Assembly (NCBI RefSeq): GCF_029978005.1
Contig: NZ_JARKOZ010000058.1
Location: 31,539-95,538 of the forward strand
Length of the DNA: 64,000 nucleotides
Origin: Solidesulfovibrio sp.
GTDB lineage: Bacteria; Desulfobacterota; Desulfovibrionia; Desulfovibrionales; Desulfovibrionaceae
Direction of reading: 5' to 3'
Shown: piece by piece, positions 1 to 7,708 of the stretch
How the letters are laid out: each line of letters starts with the position of its first letter
Position numbering within the stretch: the stretch's first letter is position 1
Program-made: the position numbers and the translations under genes
The notes under the pieces: generated by a model
Database searches by the model: none
What the model was told of the DNA's origin: nothing
What the model saw: the letters and a program-made list of their open reading frames with translations, nothing else

Positions 1-51
1 TGGTGTTTGGGGGCAGCAGGCTCCGGAGACGACGCAGCAAGCGTCCGGGCG

Positions 52-636
52 TCATTCCATGAACTGCTTGACGGATTCGAGCAGGTTCATGGCCGAGCTG
101 AGGTTGCGCTTCCGCTTTTCCTTCTTGAGCGACATGACTTCCAGGGCCTTGGCCGGACAGTTCTCGACGCAGGCCGGCCCCTTGTCGCGGGAAAAGCACA
201 TGTCGCACTTGCTGGCCACGAGCTTCTCCTTGACCGCCAGCCCCTGGCCCTGGGCCTCCTGGAGGTTCTGCATGACCGCCTGGCCGTTCTTGTAGACCGG
301 CACCAGGTCGATGGCTCCGAAGGGACAGGCCATCATGCAGGTCTTGCAGCCCATGCACACGGCTTCGTCCACGACGATGGCGTCGTTTTTCTGGGTGATG
401 GCGGCCACGGGACAGACGTTGGCGCAGGGGGCGTCCTCGCAGTGGCGGCACTGGACGGGCATGGTCACCTCGGGCACGCGCACGAGGTAGAGCCGGGGCA
501 GGACGGGCGAGGCCATGGCCCCGACGGTCCGGGGTTCGGGGGTGGCGTGCACCGTGGAGCAGGCCACTTCGCAGACCTTGCAGCCGATGCATTTCTTGGG
601 GTCCGCCACAACGAAGGTGTTGAGCGAGGTGTTCAT
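52..636 (-). CDS. 4Fe-4S polyferredoxin (HycB/HydN/CooF type electron carrier)
   Basis: A 194-residue cytoplasmic protein with four cysteine clusters of the 4Fe-4S kind: CIGCKVCEVAC near residue 17, CRHC...CANVCP near 63, CMGCKTCMMACP near 93 and CDMC...CVENCP near 145. Known relatives are the electron-transfer subunits of formate dehydrogenases, formate hydrogenlyase and CO dehydrogenases. It lies directly behind mobA and an FNT channel, which favours a formate-linked role (inference). I chose ATG at 636 rather than the in-frame ATG at 642: the AAAGGA motif is 7 nt from 636 but only 1 nt from 642. Its start overlaps the mobA stop. The catalytic partner is not in the window and may lie just beyond base 1. 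Confidence 0.85.
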   Translation of the reverse strand: MNTSLNTFVVADPKKCIGCKVCEVACSTVHATPEPRTVGAMASPVLPRLYLVRVPEVTMPVQCRHCEDAPCANVCPVAAITQKNDAIVVDEAVCMGCKTCMMACPFGAIDLVPVYKNGQAVMQNLQEAQGQGLAVKEKLVASKCDMCFSRDKGPACVENCPAKALEVMSLKKEKRKRNLSSAMNLLESVKQFME

Positions 637-1289
637 GGGCATGTCCTTTCAGCGCGGACGGCTGAGACGGGGTGTTCCGGGTTGTATGGGGCCAGCGCGG
701 CGATCGCGCCGAGTTCGGCCGGCGTATTGACGTTGGTGAAGACCCGCAGGTCGGGCGAGCAGGCGCGGACCAGGCGTTCGGAGACGTAGCGCACCCGCAG
801 CCGGGCCAGGGCCTCGGCCAGTCTGCCGCGCCCTTCCCGCAGCATGCTTTCCAGCAGCGGGAGGCACGAGGCGCGGTAGATGGCGTGCAGGGGTTCGACG
901 CGGCTGCCGTGGCGGGGGGCCACGGCGTCGTGGCCGTCGGCCATGCGGCGCATGGCCGCGATCAGCGGCGCGTCGAGGAACGGCATGTCGCAGGCGAAGA
1001 CGAAGCAGGCGGGGGCGCTTCCGGCGGCCAGGGCGGCGTGGATGCCGCCCAGGGGGCCGCGCTCGCGGTAGACGTCCACGACCACGGGCAGGTCCAAATG
1101 GCTGTAGCGGTCCGGCCTGTCGGCGACGAGCAGGGGCTTTTCGCCGAATATGGCGGCGATGCGCCCGGCCACCACTTCGATCATGGGTCGCCCCGCCAGG
1201 GGCACGAAGCTCTTGTCGCGTCCCATCCGGGCGCTCTTTCCCCCCGCGAGCAGGACAGGGGCGATGTGCTGACCGCTACAGTCCGACAT
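633..1289 (-). CDS. mobA: Molybdenum cofactor guanylyltransferase MobA
   Basis: A 218-residue nucleotidyltransferase. The N-terminal LLAGGKSARMGRDK loop is the GTP-binding signature of MobA, and FACDMPF near residue 98 holds the metal-binding Asp. The family attaches GMP to Mo-molybdopterin to give the guanine-dinucleotide cofactor of formate dehydrogenases and DMSO-reductase-type enzymes. GGAGG lies 8 nt before the ATG. It sits between the FNT channel and the polyferredoxin, with a 4-nt overlap into the latter, so local maturation of a molybdenum or tungsten formate enzyme is likely (inference). Its C-terminal tail after 'FTNVNTPAEL' is longer than in the E. coli protein. Confidence 0.92.
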   Translation of the reverse strand: MSDCSGQHIAPVLLAGGKSARMGRDKSFVPLAGRPMIEVVAGRIAAIFGEKPLLVADRPDRYSHLDLPVVVDVYRERGPLGGIHAALAAGSAPACFVFACDMPFLDAPLIAAMRRMADGHDAVAPRHGSRVEPLHAIYRASCLPLLESMLREGRGRLAEALARLRVRYVSERLVRACSPDLRVFTNVNTPAELGAIAALAPYNPEHPVSAVRAERTCP

Positions 1290-1319
1290 GGCGCGTTCCT
1301 CCCGGGGGCTTGCGAGGGA

Positions 1320-2195
1320 CTACTCGTTGACCGCGGCCTTGCGCATGCAGGCGGCGACGTTGGGCGCGCCCTTGCACTGGCGCACGTAGCTGAACCAGTA
1401 GAGGCTGGCCACGAACACGCAGCCGCCCACGGTGTTGCCGAGCGTCACCGGCACCCAATTGTTGAAGACGATGCTCGACCATGTCAGGGCGTCCACCTTG
1501 TCGGCGGCCAGGCCCGAGGCCTTGACCACGGCGTCGGAATGCTTGGCGAACCAGCCGGCGGGCAGGTAGTACATGTTGGCGATGCTGTGCTCGAAGTTGC
1601 TCATGACGAAGGTCATGACGCCGATCCAGGCGGAGACGCACTTGCTGATGACGTCGCCGGAGGCGAAGGCCAGCCAGACGGCCAGGCAGACCAGCCAGTT
1701 GCAGAAGATGCCGCGCACGAACAACTGGTCCCAGGGGGTGGTGGTCTTGGCCACGGCCATCTTCAGCTGGAACGCGCCGAGGAGGCTGTTGTTGAAGTTG
1801 GCCAGGCCGGTGCAGTAGTACAGCCAGGCGAAGAAGACCGCGCCGACCATGTTGGCCAAAAGCACCCAGCCCCAGCTGCGCAGCATGGCGGCGGTGGAGA
1901 TCTTGCGGTCCATGTAGGCGACCCAGAGCAGACAGTTGCCGGTGAAGAGCTCGGCCCCGCCGTTGATGACGATCATGAGGCCGACGGAGAAGATCGAGGC
2001 CAGCATGAACCGCTGGAAGCCGGCTCCCAGGGCGGTGAGGTCGTGGGCGACCATGACCGAGGCTTCCGCGCCGAAGGAGATGTAGAAACCCGCCGCCAGA
2101 CCGAGAACGATCATTTTGGGAACGGACAACTTCACCCTTGCTTCCTGTACGTTGCAACAGTTCTTTGCAACATCCGGTGGTGCGACGAAACTCAT
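1320..2195 (-). CDS. Formate/nitrite transporter (FNT) family channel
   Basis: A 291-residue integral inner-membrane protein with six hydrophobic segments. The FNT hallmarks are visible: INGGAELFTGN in the first half and FVMSNFEHSIANMYYLP in the second, the re-entrant loops and central His region of FocA/NirC/HSC channels. The substrate is probably formate given mobA and the polyferredoxin downstream, but nitrite or hydrosulfide channels share this fold. I place the start at ATG 2195 because a full AAGGAGG lies 8 nt upstream; an in-frame TTG at 2201 is less likely. A sigma-54-like promoter lies about 190 nt upstream. The first gene of a probable three-gene operon. Confidence 0.9.
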   Translation of the reverse strand: MSFVAPPDVAKNCCNVQEARVKLSVPKMIVLGLAAGFYISFGAEASVMVAHDLTALGAGFQRFMLASIFSVGLMIVINGGAELFTGNCLLWVAYMDRKISTAAMLRSWGWVLLANMVGAVFFAWLYYCTGLANFNNSLLGAFQLKMAVAKTTTPWDQLFVRGIFCNWLVCLAVWLAFASGDVISKCVSAWIGVMTFVMSNFEHSIANMYYLPAGWFAKHSDAVVKASGLAADKVDALTWSSIVFNNWVPVTLGNTVGGCVFVASLYWFSYVRQCKGAPNVAACMRKAAVNE

Positions 2196-2929
2196 GAACA
2201 AGACCTCCTTAAGGTTGTTGAAAATGACAAATGCTTGTCGCCGTAATCACCTGAAAGCATGGTCGCATCATGGGTTTCAACCAGTTGTCGCGAAACCATT
2301 CTGCCTCATGCTTTGATCAGCCTTATTAAATTGTTTTTATTGTATTTTTTTGCTTGTCATCATGCAGTGTTCGAACACGCTCATAGCAGCTTGCATGCCA
2401 ATGCCCACGCCATGGAGCGAGGCGAACTTCATGAAATTCCCTATTTAGCCGTGATTATTGATTGAATTTACGTATGGCCGGAGACGGTCCGGCGGGAGGC
2501 GTTCGCGACCGGGATTGCGCCGCTTCACGGCGCGCAGCAGAGAGCGATGGCGGGATGAAGTGATATTTCAGTGTGTTGTGAAATCGTCTGGCGCGGGGCG
2601 CGCCACCGGTCAGGGCGCGACCGTGCAATTGCAGGATTTGCAGATGCACTTCCATTGCATGCCGACCGCCAGGGGCGGCGGGCTCTGGGGAAAGCGGCGG
2701 AAAGGTCGAGAGAGGGGCGTTGCGGAGGCGTCGGCCCCGGGGAACGGTGGCGGGCGTCGGGGCGGGAAACGGCCGCACTTGGGCGCGGCTGCCCCGCAAC
2801 GCCCGGGCACGGCGGTCGGCCCGGTCCGGCCGCGTCCGCTCCCGGCGCGGTTGGACAAGGCGGCGGGGAGCCGGTATGCCCGTGGTCCGGCCCGGCAGGG
2901 CAGGGAAACGTCATGCGCGGAGGGGAGAC
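2196..2929. other. 734-base intergenic region between the FNT operon and the thioesterase gene
   Basis: The part next to the FNT gene (about 2210-2470) is markedly AT-rich and contains the sigma-54-like site. The part from 2475 on is GC-rich, with a short dyad ATTTCA-N8-TGAAAT at 2565-2584 and a hairpin GCCGGA/TCCGGC near 2475-2491. Open frames here have no ribosome site and no recognisable product. I see no gene. Confidence 0.5.
2385..2400 (-). promoter_or_regulatory. Candidate sigma-54 (-24/-12) promoter for the FNT-mobA-ferredoxin operon
   Basis: On the minus strand the bases read TGGCATGCAAGCTGCT. GG and GC are exactly 10 nt apart, as sigma-54 requires, with two deviations from TGGCACG-N4-TTGC. 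It would give a leader of about 180 nt before the FNT start. Formate genes in other bacteria are often sigma-54 dependent (FhlA regulon). Inference only. Confidence 0.4.
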
Positions 2930-3349
2930 ATGGATTTCGCAGTGCTGGCCGACCTGATCGAAAACGGGTTGCCGTTCCAGAAGATGCTCGGCATCCGGGT
3001 GGCGGCCGTGGAGGAAGGGCGGGTGCGGCTTTTCATCCCCTTTCGCGAGGACCTGATCGGCGACGCGCGCCGGCCGGCCATCCACGGCGGCGTGATCTCC
3101 ACCCTGGCCGACGTGTGCGCCGGCTTCGCCGTGTGGACCCGCTGCGAACTGGCCGACCGCATCGCCACCATCGACCTGCGCGTGGACTACCTGCGCCCGG
3201 CCGCGGCCCGCGACCTCTACGCCGAGGCGACCGTGCGCCTGCTCGGCAACCGGGTGGGCAACGCGCAGGTGGCGCTGTGGTCCGACGGCAGCCCGGACGA
3301 GCACGTGGCCGAGGGGCGCGGCGTGTACAACATCCGGCGCGGCTCCTGA
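2930..3349 (+). CDS. PaaI-type hotdog-fold thioesterase
   Basis: A 139-residue protein of the usual length for hotdog thioesterases. The segment 'RPAIHGGVISTLADVCAG' near residues 43-60 is the conserved helix with the HGG motif of the PaaI/YbgC-like family. The family hydrolyses acyl- or aryl-CoA thioesters, usually as a tetramer in the cytoplasm; the substrate here is unknown. The start at ATG 2930 follows GGAGGGG at good spacing; the open frame extends further upstream but without a ribosome site. The gene stands alone and ends at a strong hairpin shared with the convergent CBS gene. Confidence 0.85.
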   Translation: MDFAVLADLIENGLPFQKMLGIRVAAVEEGRVRLFIPFREDLIGDARRPAIHGGVISTLADVCAGFAVWTRCELADRIATIDLRVDYLRPAAARDLYAEATVRLLGNRVGNAQVALWSDGSPDEHVAEGRGVYNIRRGS

Positions 3350-3437
3350 CGGGCGAGGCTTCCGACGCGCCGCCCGGGGCGCGCCCCGGCCGGGCGGCGA
3401 GGCGGCGGCCCTCCCAGGCGCCATGACGGAAAACGAA

Positions 3438-3465
3438 ACGGGGCCGGTCGTTCGACCGGCCCCGT
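3438..3465. terminator. Bidirectional terminator between thioesterase and CBS gene
   Basis: Perfect 13-bp stem (ACGGGGCCGGTCG with its complement) and a very tight loop. Read on the minus strand it is followed by a T-rich run, so it best serves the CBS gene. Confidence 0.75.
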
Positions 3466-3494
3466 CGTGCTTGCGGAGGCTGCGGCTTGGCCGC

Positions 3495-4151
3495 CTAGTC
3501 CCGGGTCCAGGACAGCACCTGGCAGGTCTTTTCCAGCAGGGCGTGGAGTTCCCGTTCCTTGGTTTCGGGCAGGCCCTGGATGCGGATGGACACGTCGCGG
3601 CGGGCGGCGTCGGCCCGGTCGTAGGAAGAAAGGATGCTGATGATGCGGGCCTCGTGGCCGCGCAGGGCGTCGAGCACGGGCTTGAGGCTGCCTTCGTTGG
3701 TACCCAGGCGCAGGCCGATCTGGATGCCGCCCTGGTCGATGCCGGTGATGGACACGAAGAGTCTGAAGATGTCCGTGTCCGTGATGATGCCCACGACCTT
3801 GCCCGCGGCGTCCACCACCGGCAGGCAGCCGACCTTGTTGTCGCGCATGACCAGGGCCGCCCGCTCCACCGTGTCGGTCGGCCGGATGGACAGCGGGGAC
3901 TTGTTCATGATGCTTTTGAGCTTCATCTCCGAGAGCAGGTAGGTCATCTCGTACATGTCGAGCGTGGTCGCGGCCGAGGGCGAGGCGGCCTTGAGGTCGC
4001 GCTCGGACACGATGCCGACGAGCCTGCCGTCCTTGTCCACCACGGGCAGGCGGCGGATCTTGCGTTCGCGCAGCATCCGCCCGGCCTTGATCATGGACAC
4101 GTCCTCGGTCGCCGTGACCACGTTGCGCGACATCCAATCTCCGACGAGCAT
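3495..4151 (-). CDS. Tandem CBS-domain protein with C-terminal ACT-like domain (AcuB-like)
   Basis: A 218-residue cytoplasmic protein. Two CBS motifs are evident: VGDWMSRNVVTA...LPVVDKDGRLVGIVSERDL (about 3-60) and MNKSPLSIRPTDT...LPVVDAAGKVVGIITDTDI (about 80-140). The remaining 75 residues look like an ACT domain. CBS pairs bind adenine nucleotides; AcuB-like proteins are implicated in energy-sensing control, and the role here is unknown. Start at ATG 4151 follows AAGGAG at 7 nt, better than upstream in-frame starts. Its leader shares a near-identical stretch of about 27 nt with the leader of the unknown gene starting at 43126. Confidence 0.85.
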   Translation of the reverse strand: MLVGDWMSRNVVTATEDVSMIKAGRMLRERKIRRLPVVDKDGRLVGIVSERDLKAASPSAATTLDMYEMTYLLSEMKLKSIMNKSPLSIRPTDTVERAALVMRDNKVGCLPVVDAAGKVVGIITDTDIFRLFVSITGIDQGGIQIGLRLGTNEGSLKPVLDALRGHEARIISILSSYDRADAARRDVSIRIQGLPETKERELHALLEKTCQVLSWTRD

Positions 4152-4158
4152 GCTGTGG

Positions 4159-4185
4159 CTCCTTGCGCTAGTGTTGCGTCCTGAA
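4159..4185 (-). repeat. Leader repeat, copy A
   Basis: Minus strand: TTCAGG, then ACGCAACACTAGCGC, then AAGGAG just before the CBS start codon. Copy B at 43134-43163 precedes an unrelated gene and differs only by two short insertions. It includes the ribosome site, so a translational or transcription-start role is possible (inference). Confidence 0.7.
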
Positions 4186-4265
4186 GCATCCGTCCGGATT
4201 TTCCAGGACAAACCAATGCCCCGAATCCATTGTCGTCCGACCGCCTGCGCGGTCCCTCCCGGCAG

Positions 4266-4299
4266 GACGCCCCGGGCCGGGCGGACCCGGCCCGGCGTC
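4266..4299 (-). terminator. GC-rich hairpin at the end of the liv operon
   Basis: GACGCC pairs with GGCGTC and CGGGCCGGG with CCCGGCCCG around a short loop. It overlaps the livF stop codon and lacks a U-tract, so it may act as a 3' stabilising structure or a weak terminator. Confidence 0.5.
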
Positions 4300-5008
4300 A
4301 GATGCCCAGATAGGCCGACTTGATGTGCGGGTTCTCGAGCAGCTGCCCCGCCGGCCCGGACAGGGCCACCCGGCCGTGCTCCAGCACGTAGCCCCGGTCC
4401 GAAAGCCGCAGCGAGTGGTGCACGTCCTGTTCGACGAGGAGCACCGTGGTGCCGGAGTCGGCGATCTTGCGCAGGGTGTCGAAGATGGACTTGACCAGGA
4501 TGGGCGCGAGTCCAAGCGACGGTTCGTCGAGCATGAGCAGCCCCGGCAACGCCATGAGTCCCCGGCCGATGGCCACCATCTGCTGCTCGCCGCCGGAAAG
4601 CGTCATGGCCGTCTGGGCCTGGCGTTCGAGCAGGCGCGGCAGCAGGGCGTGGACCTGGCGCAGGGTCTTGTCCCGCTCCTTGTAGGCCCTGGGCGAGTAG
4701 GCCCCGATCATCAGGTTTTCGGCCACGGTCATGAGCGAGAAGAGCCGCCTGCCCTCGGGCACGTGGACGATGCCGCGATCGACGATGCGCTCGGGCGGCA
4801 GGTTCTGGATGGGTTCGCCCTTGAAGCGGATGATGCCGGAACTCGGGGCCATGAGGCCGGAGATGGTCTTGAGCAGGGTGGACTTGCCCGCGCCGTTGCC
4901 GCCGATGATGCTCACGACCTCGCCTTCCTCCACGGTCAGCGACAGGTCGTTTATGACCTGGACGTCGCCGTAGGCCACGTCGATGTGTTCCACGCTAAGC
5001 AGCGTCAT
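4298..5008 (-). CDS. livF: Branched-chain/amino-acid ABC transporter ATPase LivF
   Basis: A 236-residue ABC ATPase. Walker A GGNGAGKST near residue 37, Q-loop region, signature LSGGEQQM near 138, Walker B LLMLDEPSLGLAP near 160 and the H-loop are all intact. It shows the LivF pattern (VHVPEGRRLF). It powers uptake by the LivH/LivM permease with LivG. Fourteen-nt overlap with livG; last gene of gabT-livKHMGF. The substrate may be GABA or a related amino acid rather than leucine, given gabT at the head of the operon (inference). Confidence 0.92.
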   Translation of the reverse strand: MTLLSVEHIDVAYGDVQVINDLSLTVEEGEVVSIIGGNGAGKSTLLKTISGLMAPSSGIIRFKGEPIQNLPPERIVDRGIVHVPEGRRLFSLMTVAENLMIGAYSPRAYKERDKTLRQVHALLPRLLERQAQTAMTLSGGEQQMVAIGRGLMALPGLLMLDEPSLGLAPILVKSIFDTLRKIADSGTTVLLVEQDVHHSLRLSDRGYVLEHGRVALSGPAGQLLENPHIKSAYLGI

Positions 5009-5726
5009 AGTCCCCCCCGAGATAGGCCTTGATGACGTTCTCGTCCCTGGTCACGGCCTCGGGCGTGCCCTCGGCGATCTTCTGGCCGAAGTGGATGACC
5101 GCCACCCGGTCGGAGAGCGCCATGACGGCGCGCATGATGTGCTCGATGACGAAGACCGTGACGCCCCGGTCGCGCAGTCCCCTGATGACGGCGATCATGT
5201 CGTCCACTTCGGTGGGGCGCAGGCCGGCCATGACCTCGTCGAGGAGCAGCAGTTCGGGGTTCGTCGCCAGGGCCTTGCCGATCTCCAGGCGCTTGCGGTC
5301 GGCGATGGTGAGGCTGCCGGCCAGGCGGTCGCGCAGATGCTCCAGGCCGAGGACGGCCATGACCTCTTCGGCTTTTTCGCGGGCCTTGGCCGTGGAGTTG
5401 GTGTGCAAAAACGCCCCGACCATGACGTTGTAGAGGACGGTCTTGCTGGCGAAGGGCTTGACGATCTGGAAGGTGCGGGCCAGGCCCAGCTTGCACAGGT
5501 CCCAGGGCTTGCGGCCGTTTATGACCGCGTCCTTGAAGCGGATGGTGCCCTCGGAGGGCGGGTAGACCCCGGCCACGAGGTTGAACACCGTGGACTTGCC
5601 CGCGCCGTTGGGGCCGATCAGCGCCAGGATCTCGCCCTTTTCGATGTGCAGGTCCAGGGCGCTGACCGCGGTCAGGCCGCCGAAGTGCTTGGTCAGGGTC
5701 GTGATTTCAAGGATGTTGGCGCTCAT
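4995..5726 (-). CDS. livG: ABC transporter ATPase LivG, atypical signature motif
   Basis: A 243-residue ABC ATPase with Walker A GPNGAGKST near 38, a LivG-type ARTFQ Q-loop, Walker B LLLLDEVMAGL near 170 and the H-loop in FVIEHIM. The usual LSGGQ-type signature is replaced: the sequence reads SLTIADRKRLEIGKAL, keeping only the RLEI helix of LivG proteins. LivF has a normal signature, so only one of the two ATP sites would be affected in a LivF/LivG heterodimer. ATGA overlap with livM. Confidence 0.9.
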   Translation of the reverse strand: MSANILEITTLTKHFGGLTAVSALDLHIEKGEILALIGPNGAGKSTVFNLVAGVYPPSEGTIRFKDAVINGRKPWDLCKLGLARTFQIVKPFASKTVLYNVMVGAFLHTNSTAKAREKAEEVMAVLGLEHLRDRLAGSLTIADRKRLEIGKALATNPELLLLDEVMAGLRPTEVDDMIAVIRGLRDRGVTVFVIEHIMRAVMALSDRVAVIHFGQKIAEGTPEAVTRDENVIKAYLGGDYDAA

Positions 5727-6739
5727 GCGGCGACTCCCTTGGCGTTGGGTTCCCGGGTGATCTTGCGGGCCAGCTTGTCGTAGACGGCGGACAGCGGCGC
5801 GGTGAGGCCTTGCGGCTTGTAGAGCATGACCAGGATGAGGATGAGGCCGAAGATGACGAGGTGCAGGCCGGGCAGCATGTCGCTCAGGTAGATGCGGGTG
5901 AACTCGTTAAGCGGCCGCAGCACCAGCGCGCCGATGACCGGGCCGGCGATGGTGCCCCGGCCGCCGATGAGCGCGATGAAGGCGATCTCGAAGGAGAGGT
6001 CGAGGCCCATGAGGCCCTTGGGATAGAAGTAGAGCATGAGCTGGGCGTAGAAGGTGCCGGCCAGGGCCGTGAAGAAGCAGGACAGGGCCATGGACAAAAG
6101 CTTGCAGTTGGCCACGTTGACGCCCAGCGCCGCGGCCGCCTCGGGCTCCTCGCCGCCGGCGGCCAGGTAGTAGCCGATCTTGGAGCGGGAGATGAACCAT
6201 GTCAGGGTCAGGACGATGAGCAGCATGACCAGGATGATGTAGTAGTACGGCAGCTTGGACATGAACTGGTAGTGCCAGAAGGACGGGTCCTTAAGCGGTA
6301 TGAGCAGCCCCCGCGGACCGTTGACCTTCAGCGGCCCCAACGAATCGATGTTTTCCACCATGACCCGGATGCCTTCGGCGAAGGCGATGGTGCACAGGCA
6401 AAAGTAGGCCCCGCGCATGCGGAAGGTGGGAAGGCCGATGACGACGCCGACCAGGGCGGCGAGCACCCCGCCGACCAGCATGCCGATCCAGGGGGAGACG
6501 CCGTACTGGAGGGTGAGGATGGTCGAGGTGTAGGCCCCGATGCCGACGAAGACCGAGTGGCCAAGCGGCAGCACCCCGGCGAAGCCGCCGACCAGGTTCC
6601 AGGACGTGGTCAGGTACGCGTAGAAAAAGAGCAGGATGAGGATTTGCAGGTAGGTGGGCGAGGTGACCACCAGGGGCAGCCCGAAGGCGACGAGGGCGGC
6701 AACGGTCATAAGCGTTGCGTCGAGTTGTTTTCGGCTCAC
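5723..6739 (-). CDS. livM: ABC transporter permease LivM
   Basis: A 338-residue inner-membrane protein with about ten hydrophobic segments and the branched-chain permease signatures 'LVGGFAGVLPLGHSVFVGIGAY' (first part of the fold) and 'GGRGTIAGPVIGA' near the end. The start is GTG 6739, preceded by GGAGGGG at about 6 nt; the open frame continues upstream but overlaps livH in another frame. Twelve-base gap to livH. It forms the translocation pore with LivH. Confidence 0.9.
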   Translation of the reverse strand: MSRKQLDATLMTVAALVAFGLPLVVTSPTYLQILILLFFYAYLTTSWNLVGGFAGVLPLGHSVFVGIGAYTSTILTLQYGVSPWIGMLVGGVLAALVGVVIGLPTFRMRGAYFCLCTIAFAEGIRVMVENIDSLGPLKVNGPRGLLIPLKDPSFWHYQFMSKLPYYYIILVMLLIVLTLTWFISRSKIGYYLAAGGEEPEAAAALGVNVANCKLLSMALSCFFTALAGTFYAQLMLYFYPKGLMGLDLSFEIAFIALIGGRGTIAGPVIGALVLRPLNEFTRIYLSDMLPGLHLVIFGLILILVMLYKPQGLTAPLSAVYDKLARKITREPNAKGVAA

Positions 6740-6750
6740 GGCGTCCCCTC

Positions 6751-7635
6751 CTACCAGTCCTGTTTGTTGCCGAAAAAACCCGAGGGTTTCACGAACAAGA
6801 TAATGAGAAAAATGGCGTAGATGATGGCCTCGGTCCAGGTGGAGGCCATGAACTGCGAAAAGACGGATTCGATCAGGCCGATGACCAGGCCGCCGAGGAG
6901 CGCCCCGGGAATGCTGCCAAGGCCCCCGAGGACCACGATGATGAAGGCCCGGATGTCGAAGACCACGCCCACCGACGGGTAGACGTAGTAGAAGGGAATG
7001 AGCACGCAGCCGGCGATGCCGGCGATGGCGGTGCCCAGGCCAAAGGCGATGTTGTAGACCTTGTACTGGTCGATGCCCATGAGGTTGGCCGCCTCGCGGT
7101 CGAGGCTGGTGGCCCGAAGCGCCATGCCGATCTTGGTCTTGCGCATGAAAAGGGCCAGGCCCACGGCCGTGGCCACGGCGATGACGAAGCCGGAAAATTT
7201 GGGGATGGAGACGATGAAGGAGCCGAGCGCGAAGGACTTGTTGGAAATGGCCGTGCGCACGGTGCGGTATTCGGCCCCGAAGAGCATGAGCGCCAGGTTG
7301 TCCAGGACGTACCAGACGCCGGTGGTCACGATGATGACCGTCAGCGGTTCGCGGACCTGCCGCTCGGCCCGGAACACGGGTTTTATCACCAGATCCTGGA
7401 GATAGTAGCCGAAGAAGTAGAGGATGGGAGGAACGATAAGAAGAGCCAGGTACGGGTGGATGCCCGTGAGCTTGATCAGCCAATAGGCGCTGAACATGCC
7501 GACCATGAGCAGGGAGCCGTGGGCGAAGTTGACCACCTTCATCACCCCGAAGATCAGGGTGAGACCCAGGGCGGTCAGCCCGTACATGGCGCCCATCATG
7601 ATGCCGTTGAGCGTCGCCTGAATCACCGCGGTCAT
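6751..7635 (-). CDS. livH: ABC transporter permease LivH
   Basis: A 294-residue inner-membrane permease with the LivH hallmarks GAMYGLTALGLTLIFGVMKVVNFAHG at the N-terminus (given here only as its position, residues 15-40), 'ALRATSLDREAANLMGID' mid-protein and 'GGLGSIPGALLGGLVIG' near 235. Pairs with LivM. It follows livK after a strong hairpin (7657-7687), an arrangement that usually lets the binding protein be made in excess over the membrane parts. Confidence 0.92.
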   Translation of the reverse strand: MTAVIQATLNGIMMGAMYGLTALGLTLIFGVMKVVNFAHGSLLMVGMFSAYWLIKLTGIHPYLALLIVPPILYFFGYYLQDLVIKPVFRAERQVREPLTVIIVTTGVWYVLDNLALMLFGAEYRTVRTAISNKSFALGSFIVSIPKFSGFVIAVATAVGLALFMRKTKIGMALRATSLDREAANLMGIDQYKVYNIAFGLGTAIAGIAGCVLIPFYYVYPSVGVVFDIRAFIIVVLGGLGSIPGALLGGLVIGLIESVFSQFMASTWTEAIIYAIFLIILFVKPSGFFGNKQDW

Positions 7636-7656
7636 GAGGCCTACTCCAGGACGTTT

Positions 7657-7687
7657 GCCCCGGGCGGCCAGCCAGACCGCCCGGGGC
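7657..7687 (-). terminator. Intra-operon hairpin between livK and livH
   Basis: Perfect 11-bp stem GCCCCGGGCGG/CCGCCCGGGGC with a 9-nt loop and no U-tract. Likely an attenuating or 3'-protecting structure raising livK over livHMGF expression (inference). Confidence 0.65.
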
Positions 7688-7708
7688 GTTTATGGGGAAG
7701 CGTCGGGG

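Noticed and set aside
672-2246. Long plus-strand open frame (524 codons) opposite mobA and the FNT gene
   Set aside because: Antisense of two clearly recognisable genes; His/Gly/Asp-rich composition is typical of the mirror frame of GC-biased codons. The same applies to long frames at 29264-31165, 32422-34560, 35445-38324, 43252-46197 and 57700-60825.
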